Of a stretch of DNA of 37,762 nt, positions 31,701-37,641 are shown in pieces. The notes under the pieces were generated by a model. The model had not been told where the DNA came from. It did not search any database and was given only the letters and a program-made list of their open reading frames with translations. The position numbers and the translations under genes were made by a program. Each line of letters starts with the position of its first letter. Positions within the stretch are counted from its first letter, which is position 1. Source of the stretch: Paenibacillus allorhizosphaerae. GTDB lineage: Bacteria > Bacillota > Bacilli > Paenibacillales > NBRC-103111. The DNA lies in the NCBI RefSeq assembly GCF_910594985.1, contig NZ_CAJVCE010000040.1:1-37762 (forward strand), written 5' to 3'.

Positions 31701-33598
31701 CTGCTGTTCAGCCTGGGACGGTTGAAAGGGAGATGCATGGCGCCAATCATCCGATGGGCACTTTCTAGAGGCAGCTGTGTATCCGCATCTAATGTAATCA
31801 CGTAACGGATTTTGTTTAACACGGGTGTATCGCCGAGAATCGTGCTGTAGCTCGTGCTTTCATTCCCTCTGAGCAGCTGGACAAATTCTACCAGCTTTCC
31901 CCGTTTCCGTTCCCACCCCATCCAGACTTGTTCGGACGGGTTCCACATTCTGCGGCGATGAAACAGGTGGAAGGTGCTGTTCGGGTAAGCCTCATTCAGC
32001 CGTTCGATCTCCGCCTTTGCGAATCTTAATACAGCCTCATCTTCAGGGAGATGTTCTGCGTCTGCATCCCTGAAATCACTTAATATTGAATAATGAATAT
32101 GGGGGTCCCGATTCGCTAAATAATGCAGCTCCAGACGTTCGGTTATGCGCTTCACCTCTTCGATTCGGGACCATATGACCGGTATCGCGACCATCGTCGA
32201 AGCATCCTCAGGCACGCCTTTGGAAAAATCGTATCGCAGCAACCGCATGGGCCGCTTCGCGCGCTCTATAAGCCAATGAACGGCCGTGACCCCGAATTCG
32301 CTTGCCGGAAAGGCGAGCAGCATCAGCACGAACGCCCAGGCGAACGGGGTGATGGAGGCGTTCCAACCGATCCATAACGAAATGCAGGCGAGGGCAACGA
32401 CAAAGCAAAGCGCCAGCACCTGGAAATATACGCCGGCCGCGCGCTGTTTAATCCAGGCCTCCGGGAGGGCGCCTGTTTTTCCGCACAGCTTTAACGCTTG
32501 CTGCAGCTCCGCTAGTCCTTGGGCCTCAAGCAAATAATAAGCCACATTCACATTTCTGGGCGGCAATGAAATGCGGCTTTCTTTAGATGCAGCTTCACAC
32601 TGCATGCCCGCTAATCGAACAGCTTGAGACGCCACTAAATTTTCGGGCACCTTCATGCGCCGGGCCAGCTTCTCCACCCGGTGCCGTAGTGTATGGCGGC
32701 TCGCGCCATCCAACCTGGTATAGTCGCCTGCCTGTTCTCCCCGCAGCGTCTGCTCTACCACGCTGATTTGCTCGAACAGCTCGGTCCACATCCACCGGGA
32801 AAGCTTGCGCAAGCTGCCGATCACATTGCCGGTGCTCACCTGATATTCAGCCTGAAGCATGTACTCGCAGGAGAGAATGGAATCCAGATTCTCGAGTCCG
32901 TTCTCCAGCTTGCAAACGAGCCATTCGCCGATGTGTGCCGAATCGTCAGCATGCTCTCTTAGATGCTTTACGAGATGGACAATCAATGCCCCGGACAACG
33001 GCAATTCCACATGCGCATCCTCTAAAGCCTGCTTTAAACGCTCTGGCGTTAGTTCTGCAGCCGGAATTCCCGACAGCATGCGCTCCACGAGTTCGCAGAC
33101 GGAACGCCGTTCCTTTACAGGCTTCATGATGGATGCCAGACGGCGGATCAGCTCCATCTTCATAAATAGCGGAATGGACCATACCTCCGCGAGCGTGAGC
33201 ACGGACATCTCCTGATAGGAGGCGAGATAGACCGTGGATGTCTCCTCGTCCAAAAGCCCGTCAGTATGTTCCAGGTACGCTTCGCAGATGGATGAGACTC
33301 TCAACTGATCGCTCTTGCCCACTGTCGGAAGAGGCGTCGCATGGATCCGAGAGATCTCCTCGCGAATCCCTAATACCTCAGCCTCTAAAAACTCCGAATG
33401 ATCAAGCAGCCACTCTTCAGCAGGCTGCGCACATTCGCTCCGATGCTCGTGTAGTTCCTTGACGAAGGCACGCACCTGTTCGATATCGGATTCGATCCGT
33501 TTCCACAATGCATTCGTTGAGATGCGTTTTACGTGCGGGTCGTGTTCAAGCGCAAGCTTATGCGCTGCTTCTTTTAGCTTATTCTCATTCCAATCCAT
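25730..33598 (-). CDS. NdvB-like cyclic beta-1,2-glucan synthetase (GT84/GH94), internally deleted
   Basis: The 2622-residue membrane enzyme has an N-terminal helical part, TM helices (about 393-440), a GT84 glycosyltransferase with DADTQLPLE (about 602) and QKRLHRWTRGDW (about 750), further TM helices (about 793-850 and 910-955), a glycoamylase-like domain (about 1236-1390, GISESGYFAFDYQMNYQYRA) and two C-terminal GH94-type halves with GDWNDGMNLVG (about 2418). It should build and cyclise beta-1,2-glucan. The end is odd: HGVIWSIIAWSKLGQGDKAF runs straight into GGLKAGPDTYIELLDEGG and stops. The usual stretch with the YVVAADVY and GGWTWYTGSA signatures is missing. GGAGG precedes ATG 33598. Confidence 0.88.
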   Translation of the reverse strand: MDWNENKLKEAAHKLALEHDPHVKRISTNALWKRIESDIEQVRAFVKELHEHRSECAQPAEEWLLDHSEFLEAEVLGIREEISRIHATPLPTVGKSDQLRVSSICEAYLEHTDGLLDEETSTVYLASYQEMSVLTLAEVWSIPLFMKMELIRRLASIMKPVKERRSVCELVERMLSGIPAAELTPERLKQALEDAHVELPLSGALIVHLVKHLREHADDSAHIGEWLVCKLENGLENLDSILSCEYMLQAEYQVSTGNVIGSLRKLSRWMWTELFEQISVVEQTLRGEQAGDYTRLDGASRHTLRHRVEKLARRMKVPENLVASQAVRLAGMQCEAASKESRISLPPRNVNVAYYLLEAQGLAELQQALKLCGKTGALPEAWIKQRAAGVYFQVLALCFVVALACISLWIGWNASITPFAWAFVLMLLAFPASEFGVTAVHWLIERAKRPMRLLRYDFSKGVPEDASTMVAIPVIWSRIEEVKRITERLELHYLANRDPHIHYSILSDFRDADAEHLPEDEAVLRFAKAEIERLNEAYPNSTFHLFHRRRMWNPSEQVWMGWERKRGKLVEFVQLLRGNESTSYSTILGDTPVLNKIRYVITLDADTQLPLESAHRMIGAMHLPFNRPRLNSSGTRVIEGYGVLQPRIGMTYESAQKSRLSSLWASEPGLDPYAFAVSDPYQDAIGQGIFTGKGIFDVEVFDHVLGNRIPENRVLSHDLLEGGFLRAGFLSDIELIDDHPPTFLSHQKRLHRWTRGDWQLLPWLMPHARNGRGELVPTNLSIVNRWQIIDNLRRSLLQPVLLAILLLAVPVLPGSAVRWFGLAMLTMLLPVLRQLVTLHTLLYRPKSLLVTSSHVLISLMTLPFQSVMLLDAIIRTLYRLSISKRQLLEWVNQAEVERLSGKPGAPALSGLGSGYVLIALMAAGTTWSENAAELAIGLSIAVLWSAAPFAIRWLDQSPARVNETFTPEEAEELRKLSHDIWSFYEDYVTEQDSWLPPDNVQIESEKGIAHRTSPTNIGMYLTCVLAARDYGFIDTPGLVERLERTVGTIERMEKWEGHLYNWYDTETLAPLLPVYVSTVDSGNFVACLLTLKEGLLEWLRADRDRKVEHSRPNSPERWTKQQFEVAFADDFDSGSSTDMMVRGNLLAARIDALVQATNFRPLYDPKTNLFSLGYHVKQDVRDAVLYDLLASEARQASFVAIALGQVSVSHWNALGRTLTKVGNRPFLLSWSGTMFEYLMPWLFMKTYRQTLWDSTYQAVVKRQIDYAHERGVPFGISESGYFAFDYQMNYQYRAFGVPGLGFKRGLEQDLVLAPYATIMALPYAPKEGLNALKQMAQLGGRGKYGYYEAIDFTPRRMPEGRKHMVIRSFMAHHQGMSLLTLSNLLLPRTMYERFHRNKEVRAAELLLQERIPQRPKWIKHPAMYRSPVRAEKSVQDAGSVREYTSPHTATPETCLLSNGRFTTMVTNSGSGLSSWEGLFVTRWREDPVRDGWGSYVYIRDVLSDLIWSPSYQPCRVESPEQRIRFELDKATFVRKDAGIETHMEICVSPDTDAEVRRITLTNRGDQTKTLEITSFVELALSSPIADDAHPAFSKLFIRTAYDEERGCLVASRRKREAKDSALWSAHILTAEGHTLGPAEFETDRAAFIGRGYSLTEPQAIRSRLKGKTGSVADPAFVMRRRVQVEPGEQVRLYAVTSVAETKEEAVDVVSRLTHAQAVERTFQLAWTRSRIELRNLRLDQADAAAFQRLAGQVLYTPPLRNERSIRIAVNSKGQSGLWSFGISGDRPVIALHIDNRNHLPFLMKLLTGHEYLRRLGLRFDLVILNKSSGGYQQDLQHALERAVEHGVDRFGAGSAGIHVIPENRLGEEDRTLLAAVARVVLNAGGPSISGQLRLPRRSAGAVMPESLPAARRSRRQAVLPAQAPSLEVKDVRFYNGWGGFAADGREYKLLIKDGKHLPAPWINVLANPGFGALVSELGTGYTFWRNSRECKLTPWSNDPVLDPPAELGYLRDDDSGELWTITPAAGKHAAPYLVTHGLGFTTFEHEREGIRHTMTVFIPKEDPVKIMRLRIKNNTSEDRRLSVTYYAEWVIGVLRQPNAPFIVSEWDEAASILTAQNRYQETFRDATAFLGIFPQNALASSDLSWTADQLEFIGRNGSLERPAALNRTRLSGRTNAQYASCGAIQCTLSLQAGEETEVIILLGCESSGSAAASLAQQYRSASGCDAAWKEMKDFWDRTLDQIVVDTPSPEANILLNGWLLYQTLACRMWARSAFYQAGGAYGFRDQLQDSLALLHTLPEHARKQILLHASHQYEEGDVQHWWHEETERGIRTLFSDDLLWLPYSAARYAEHTGDDAIFAEKVPYIASEPLKEGEHERYEPTVQSGQSGTVYEHCIRAIDKALQRIGEHGLPLIGVGDWNDGMNLVGDEGRGESVWLGWFLCEMLQRFERLCGERGETERQTRYKQIREQLAQAIHEHAWDGHWYRRAFTDAGTWLGSIHNGECRIDSIAQSWSVISGAAPQDRAHQAMKSFDRELVDRELSVVKLLTPPFDRTDPSPGYIQGYPPGIRENGAQYTHGVIWSIIAWSKLGQGDKAFEGGLKAGPDTYIELLDEGGERRVSVIL

Positions 33599-33619
33599 TG
33601 AAAATTCCTCCAGCGAAAA

Positions 33620-33649
33620 GAATGGTATAAAGCCTTTTCATTACCATTC
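33620..33649. promoter_or_regulatory. Inverted repeat in the glucan synthetase leader
   Basis: GAATGGTA (33620-33627) and TACCATTC (33642-33649) form an 8-bp inverted repeat with a 14-nt spacer, 22-51 nt upstream of the giant gene's start. It could be a repressor site or a leader hairpin. Confidence 0.35.
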
Positions 33650-33765
33650 CACAAGGGAAGGAAATTTATGAAAAAATTACTACATTTGTTGTTCAGCGCC
33701 AGCGGAACATGTTCATGGCGGAGAGTGATGTTCTAAAAACCGGAAAAGAAGCCAGGGGACTTCAC

Positions 33766-33927
33766 GAGGCCACTGAAAAAGTCCCTTAAGAAAAAAGGCG
33801 TAGACTCCCAAAGATTATGGGAGACTCCGCCTTTTTGATTCCTGTATAATTAGGAATCATAGGAAGATAGGTGAGTCGAGTGATCCAAAAACAGCAGGCA
33901 TTGGTATTGAGCCCATACATCGAAATT
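33766..33927 (+). mobile_element. Left-end relic of an IS1182-type insertion sequence
   Basis: It starts with GAGGCCACTGAAAAAGTC (33766-33783), resembling IS1182-family terminal repeats. A protective terminator hairpin follows (33792-33836), then TATAAT (33845-33850), AGGTGAG and a GTG start at 33880. The first 16 codons read MIQKQQALVLSPYIEI, the typical N-terminus of IS1182 transposases (xxLSPYxExYDxVVPxDNxLRxI). Beyond 33927 homology stops at once; the remaining transposase and the right end are absent. It also supplies a terminator behind the giant gene's upstream region. Confidence 0.65.
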
Positions 33928-34306
33928 AAAAGTAGAACAATATATTACGCTATGTGTGCTCTCCCGGACTCGAATAGGCATTACATAGCGGTAGTGATTG
34001 CTCGTCACTTTCACATTACCGAACGAAGCGCGCCAAGCCAAGCATTCCAACGCTATCAGACCCATATTACATCCGCGTTTACGCTGTTTTTCGTTCTGCT
34101 AAAGTTGAGTTATAACTATAAAACAAAGTATGTAAATAAAAGCTGCGCGACCAGTGATCACTATTACTTGGTGGTAAAATGACTCACAAAGAATTTATTT
34201 TGTATTGATATTGGGATATGGAAATTATGAACTTCATGAAAAACGGAAAAAAGTCGGACCGCAACAGTCACCGACTAATTTAGAAAAATACTCCCCCAAT
34301 TAGCAC
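33928..34306. other. Gene-free stretch after the IS relic
   Basis: About 380 bp without a supported gene, hairpin or promoter. Open frames on both strands lack ribosome sites and recognisable motifs. Confidence 0.4.
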
Positions 34307-34564
34307 GTGTTTACCGTCATTACCGGTATCGTTCTCGTCCGGCTGTCAGGACGAAAATCGATTTCGCAAATGACCGTCGCAACAACCGTCGTCATGATCG
34401 CTACGGGAGAGCTATTGGCCCATAGCATTATAGAACAAACGATCTGGCGTTCCTTTGCGGCCATTGCTTTGTTTTTACTAACATTGCTTTCACTAGAATG
34501 GATAACGTTAAAATCGCGCATGTTCCAATGGTTGGTAGCAGGCAAGCCTTTAAAAGTTATCTAA
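34307..34564 (+). pseudogene. N-terminal fragment of a DUF421 (YetF-type) membrane protein
   Basis: The 85-codon frame from GTG 34307 reads GIVLVRLSGRKSISQMTVAT, then a second helix (AALFLLTLLSLEWITLKS-like) and ends at KPLKVI. DUF421 proteins begin with xxRLxGKRxIxQxTxxDxV and continue with a cytoplasmic beta domain to about 220 residues. Here the cytoplasmic domain is missing, the first helix is short and no ribosome site precedes the start, so both ends are cut. The DUF3189 gene follows after 82 nt. Confidence 0.6.
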
Positions 34565-34646
34565 CGGATATACTTATATCGAATGATTAATTAAATAAAT
34601 GACGATACTAAACCCATTGGTATAAAAAGGGAAAAGGAGCAATCTC

Positions 34647-35180
34647 GTGATTTACATATATAATGATTATGGTGGAACACATACGACTTCCTTGGCAGCA
34701 GCATATCATCTAAATAAATTGCCTGTTGACCGAAAACTTACAAAAGAAGAAATATTAAGAGTCGATTATTTTAACAAATTACAAACTTCAGATATGGGTA
34801 AACTCATCTTTCATGGTGTGGACGAAAACAGGGATTCTGTTTACACGATCGGACGAGGATCATCGAAGGTTGTAGTTCCAGCATTAAAAAATTTGAGTGT
34901 TATTTTTCAAGGTAGATATCAAGCCAATGAAACAATTGTGTTTTCTAATACTTCACCTACCGTGCCATTCGCGATGACAATTGGAGGACTATTATCTAGA
35001 AGATTAAAAATTGATTTTATCGGAGTTCCACTATTAGTATTAGGTGCTAAGCAATGTTGTAAAAACATTCTTCAATTGGTTACCCACACGAAAAAGACCA
35101 AAAAAACTAAAACCGGTTCAATTATTGTATTAGAAAACAAAGATGTCCCTCTTTCCACTATTGAAAATCAATTGTTGTAA
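34647..35180 (+). CDS. DUF3189 family protein
   Basis: The 177-residue soluble protein starts MIYIYNDYGGTHTTSLAAAY, the signature opening of DUF3189 proteins of endospore formers, and continues with HGVDENRDSVYTIGRGSSKV. A hydrophobic segment lies at about 108-135 and the tail is lysine-rich (THTKKTKKTKTG). The start is GTG 34647, with AAGGAG six to nine bases upstream. Role unknown in the literature as far as I can recall. It is an isolated plus-strand gene in a region of fragments. Confidence 0.85.
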   Translation: MIYIYNDYGGTHTTSLAAAYHLNKLPVDRKLTKEEILRVDYFNKLQTSDMGKLIFHGVDENRDSVYTIGRGSSKVVVPALKNLSVIFQGRYQANETIVFSNTSPTVPFAMTIGGLLSRRLKIDFIGVPLLVLGAKQCCKNILQLVTHTKKTKKTKTGSIIVLENKDVPLSTIENQLL

Positions 35181-35195
35181 AAGCTTTTCAACTAA

Positions 35196-35339
35196 CGCGA
35201 TCAAAACGGCAAACAACCTAAAATTCCCGAACCAAGTGACATCGAGGAAGTTTGTTCCGATATGTCACCTGCCTTCCCTCTAACTGAGCCCCCGAAAAAT
35301 TTCCCCGATGCTAAAATTAACATTGACAATTCCTTGTGA
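35196..35339 (+). pseudogene. Possible 3' gene fragment, unknown family
   Basis: After a stop just past the DUF3189 gene, 47 codons read QNGKQPKIPEPSDIEEVCSD, then MSPAFPLTEPPKNFPDAKIN and end at TGA 35337-35339. The composition (Pro/acidic, amphipathic end) looks coding, but no start or ribosome site is present. The opposite strand also has a 107-codon frame (35201-35524) that lacks a ribosome site. Which, if either, was real cannot be decided here. Confidence 0.25.
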
Positions 35340-35563
35340 TGCAACAGGTGTGCATTTGGAATCATCCCACTTTTGTCACTTGAGCTACAGATCATCAGCA
35401 TCCTATGAGATTGTTGCGCGGCACCTTTTCGAAAAATGATTTGGTCTGCATTTTCTTTGGTATTGTCTTTTCTATCGAGTCGTGAATTTTCAGGGTTGCT
35501 CAACAAGAAAGTCGAAAGTTTCACCTCAAATCAGCTACATATGTACAAAGACACTTATTTTTT

Positions 35564-35571
35564 AATCATAA
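35564..35571. repeat. Left 8-bp target-site duplication
   Basis: AATCATAA adjoins the left end of the cassette and is identical to 36181-36188 beyond the right end. This is direct evidence of a transposition event. Confidence 0.8.
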
Positions 35572-35601
35572 GGCTATGTTAAATCACACTGTTGATTTTC
35601 G

Positions 35602-35634
35602 ATAAAAAGAAAACCGCCCTAATGAAAAGGCGGC
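35602..35634 (-). terminator. Terminator of the cassette's NTF2-like gene
   Basis: On the minus strand GCCGCC (35634-35629) pairs with GGCGGT (35618-35613), followed by TTTCTTTTT. It lies 26 nt past the gene's stop and inside the cassette, so the cassette carries gene and terminator as a unit. Confidence 0.75.
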
Positions 35635-35659
35635 TGATTTAGCTGTTGTTTCTCGTTTA

Positions 35660-36073
35660 TTATTTTGAAATGTCAATTATATAAGAAGTAATTTCCTTAA
35701 TTTTTGTTTTGTTTAAACTGCTATTGAAACGATATATATTACAGAAAGCGTAGCTAATATTGCTTTCGAGGTTTAGGATGCCATTTAAAGAACCGGAGTA
35801 TCCGTGCGTTACAATATTACTAATAACTAATTCCGTTGGCTTTTTGTCAATCAGTTCTTCAAGCATTTTGAAAACTTGAGCCTTACCTTGTAATACATTG
35901 CTACCGATAAAATTCCATTGGATATCTTCTATGATGGTCTCCGTGATAAATCCAATATCGTTACAAACAAAGGCGACATTAAACGCTCTAAGTAGTTCTT
36001 TTTTCGGTGCATTTCCACAATCTTCTGCACAAATAATTTTCACTTGATCGTATCGAATGTTGTCCTCAGACAT
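35660..36073 (-). CDS. NTF2-like (SnoaL-type) protein carried by the cassette
   Basis: The 137-residue protein reads KIICAEDCGNAPKKELLRAF, NVAFVCNDIGFITETIIEDI, QWNFIGSNVLQGKAQVFKML, EELIDKK and ends SNISYAFCNIYRF...IKEITSYIIDI. This is the cone-shaped NTF2/SnoaL fold seen in a common Bacillus protein of unknown role. The start is ATG 36073, with GGGGGA nine bases upstream; the frame's earlier ATG at 36094 lacks a site. It is the only gene between the cassette's inverted repeats, so it is the passenger. No resistance or toxin motif is visible. Confidence 0.75.
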   Translation of the reverse strand: MSEDNIRYDQVKIICAEDCGNAPKKELLRAFNVAFVCNDIGFITETIIEDIQWNFIGSNVLQGKAQVFKMLEELIDKKPTELVISNIVTHGYSGSLNGILNLESNISYAFCNIYRFNSSLNKTKIKEITSYIIDISK

Positions 36074-36180
36074 TTCACTATCCCCCACAATCAAAAGTAA
36101 TCATCTTCGATGATTATATTACAACTATAGAAATGAATGCTTTCAAATATCAAATATCAACAACAATGTTTAACGTAGCC

Positions 36181-36188
36181 AATCATAA
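36181..36188. repeat. Right 8-bp target-site duplication
   Basis: AATCATAA adjoins the right end of the cassette and matches 35564-35571 exactly. Confidence 0.8.
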
Positions 36189-36204
36189 AAAAACTTTAAT
36201 TCAA

Positions 36205-36267
36205 GCACGGTAGCTCGTCGGGCTCATAACCCGAAGGCCGCAGGTTCAAATCCTGCCCCCGCAACCA
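36205..36267 (+). tRNA. 5'-truncated initiator tRNA-Met (CAT), 63 nt
   Basis: From the D-loop (GGTAGCTCG) to the CCA end the sequence is that of initiator tRNA: anticodon stem TCGGG/CCCGA around CTCATAA, T-arm GCAGG-TTCAAAT-CCTGC and 3' CCCCCGCAACCA. Three G-C pairs at the anticodon stem mark the initiator type. The 5' acceptor strand and start of the D-arm (about 15 nt) are missing, so it cannot be functional. A 3'-only tRNA copy is the classic trace of an integrated element. Confidence 0.8.
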
Positions 36268-36295
36268 ACTTACAATTCAAGCTCGTCACATAAAT

Positions 36296-36321
36296 AAAAT
36301 GCCTTGTTTGAAGGCATTTTT
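36296..36321 (+). terminator. Intrinsic terminator behind the tRNA fragment
   Basis: AAAATGCCTT (36296-36305) pairs with AAGGCATTTT (36311-36320) around GTTTG, followed by T. It is placed as a normal tRNA-gene terminator. Confidence 0.75.
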
Positions 36322-36381
36322 GCACTTTTGGTTGTTGCACCAGATTTCATTTGGTTTGCCTTGCCTATTCATATCGTTTGA

Positions 36382-36540
36382 TTACTTCTTTCGCGGAAGT
36401 AACAATGCGATCAAAGCTCCGATAAAAATGCCCGCTGCTGCAAAATATATGGCCAATCGTTCACCTGAGGCAATCGCTTCAATCAGTGAATCTCCGGTCT
36501 TTCCTTGAATGGCCGAATTTGGCAACGCGCTCAAGACGAC
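36382..36540 (-). pseudogene. C-terminal fragment of an MFS-like transporter
   Basis: On the minus strand about 52 codons read VVLSALPNSAIQGKTGDSLI, EAIASGERLAIYF, then a last helix AAAGIFIGALIALLLPRKK and TAA 36382. A final membrane helix with a basic tail is typical of MFS drug transporters. It has no start and is joined, out of frame, to the end of an FAD-oxidase fragment at about 36538. This indicates a deletion that removed the middle of two genes. Confidence 0.5.
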
Positions 36541-36815
36541 GTCATATCCACAACGATGCTGTCTTTGTAATATGTGTGTCCACCTTGACTATGCCGTTGT
36601 CCGGCGATAGAGATGCTAAGATGCTTTTTCTGGGCCTCCTGCAGAATGTCCCGTATCTGCTCTTCCTCACGCCCTTTTACAACCTGGGATACTTTTATTG
36701 GATGTAGTCGGCTGTAGTCGGTAATCAGGTACGGGTCCTGGTCTGGTGTAGAGTTCTGAAAGTAATTCACGAGACAAAGCACTGTAAGTAGGAGGAGAGC
36801 GAACGCCTTTTTCAT
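36531..36815 (-). pseudogene. N-terminal fragment of an FAD-binding oxidoreductase
   Basis: The 94-codon frame keeps a good start (GAGGAGG before ATG 36815) and a signal or anchor helix (MKKAFALLLLTVLCLVNYFQ). It then enters the FAD_binding_4 fold: REEEQIRDILQEAQKKHLSI, then SIAGQRHSQGGHTYYKDSIV and VDM. The GxRHSxGGH motif is the flavin-binding loop of D-arabinono-1,4-lactone-oxidase-type enzymes (normally 400 residues or more). The frame ends five codons later at the junction with the transporter fragment, so only the front remains. A short secreted peptide may still be made. Confidence 0.65.
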
Positions 36816-36913
36816 AAGTACCTCCTCAATGGAGCGATAATGCTAATTCCATTAAATTAATCCCCATCTTCCCTTATCACTGTTCCATATTCGAGAAATC
36901 ATTGTAACTAACC

Positions 36914-36978
36914 TGCCCTTTAACGTAATGGAGGCTGCCGATCGTACTGCCTCCAGGTGTTATTGAGCTAACGTTTTA
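36914..36978 (-). repeat. Dispersed terminator repeat, copy 10
   Basis: The left motif CTGCCCTTTAACGTAATG is followed by the hairpin GGAGGC (36930-36935) with GCCTCC (36949-36954) and the right motif TTGAGCTAACGTTTTA (36963-36978). It lies about 75 nt past the stop of the YjbR gene, again on the downstream side. Confidence 0.55.
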
Positions 36979-37054
36979 CAATGCTTCTGAACGTTACTAT
37001 TGCGCTTCATCATACGCTTCACTTGTTTTACTTTTACTATATCGGGCCTTCCCA

Positions 37055-37405
37055 CTAGCGGCTTTCAAAATAAGCTTTTGCTACCTTCTTGGGAGCAACG
37101 CATCCCCATGCATTTCGAATGCAGTTCTTCACTTCCGCATCTTTCGCTGTTTCAAGGTTGATGTGCATATAGTTAAGGTTGGAGAACGAATCTGGTATAC
37201 TATAGGTTTCAGGGGCCATCTGGATAGAGAACTCTCTCTCTTCCTTTGTAGTTTTCACGGTAAGGGTCTTCCTATCAACCTGGATAACAGCAAAGATCTT
37301 GTTATTCATACGAAAAGAGGATTTGCCCCAATGCTTCACCTCTTCCGCCCCAGGCAGCGATAGAGCCAATTCACGAATTTCAGTTAATGATATCATTCGA
37401 GTCAA
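37055..37405 (-). CDS. MmcQ/YjbR family protein
   Basis: The 116-residue protein has EIRELALSLPGAEEVKHWGKSSFRMNNKIFAVI, then TLTVKTTKEEREF and a final YMHINLETAKDAEVKNCIRNAWGCVAPKKVAKAY. This is the CyaY-like fold of the MmcQ/YjbR family, often called DNA-binding but without proven function. GGAGG lies five bases before TTG 37405 and 14 bases before ATG 37396, so the TTG start is preferred. It is a single-gene unit followed by a terminator repeat. Confidence 0.85.
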   Translation of the reverse strand: MTRMISLTEIRELALSLPGAEEVKHWGKSSFRMNNKIFAVIQVDRKTLTVKTTKEEREFSIQMAPETYSIPDSFSNLNYMHINLETAKDAEVKNCIRNAWGCVAPKKVAKAYFESR

Positions 37406-37538
37406 GAACACCTCCGTCAGAGTTTCGATGTCCGGTCTATTTCATTTATACCGATGCAATAGTGAATATCCGTCCCCACTGGTCCCTGTGGATGTTTTAA
37501 GATGTACCGAAGATATTCTAGGTTTCTCCCAATTATCC

Positions 37539-37614
37539 TGCCCTTAATGAAAATTGAGCAGTTGCCGCTGGGCAAAACTGCTCCATAAAGGGTTGAACTG
37601 TCGTTATCCGTTAG
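37539..37614 (-). repeat. Dispersed terminator repeat, copy 11
   Basis: The left motif CTGCCCTTAATGAAAA is followed by the hairpin GAGCAGTTGCC (37556-37566) with GGCAAAACTGCTC (37571-37583) and the right motif TTGAACTGTCGTTATCCG (37593-37610). It lies 28 nt past the stop of the transporter gene at 37642. Confidence 0.65.
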
Positions 37615-37641
37615 AACGTGTGGAGTACTCAACTGTGCTCC

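Larger units (their letters stand above)
35572..36180. mobile_element. 609-bp transposase-less mobile cassette with 8-bp target duplication
   Basis: The ends are inverted repeats: both read GGCTA(T/C)GTTAAA, six variable bases, TGTTGAT and then (T/A)TT(C/T)GATA from the outside (35572-35606 and 36180-36146). They are flanked by perfect 8-bp direct repeats AATCATAA (35564-35571 and 36181-36188). Inside is one gene (NTF2-like, minus strand) with its terminator and no transposase. The 8-bp duplication and GG-starting ends suggest mobilisation by an IS1595-type transposase; that assignment is inferred. Confidence 0.8.

Noticed and set aside
35201..35524. 107-codon minus-strand frame
   Set aside because: No ribosome site, no family resemblance, and the opposite strand looks more coding over the same bases.
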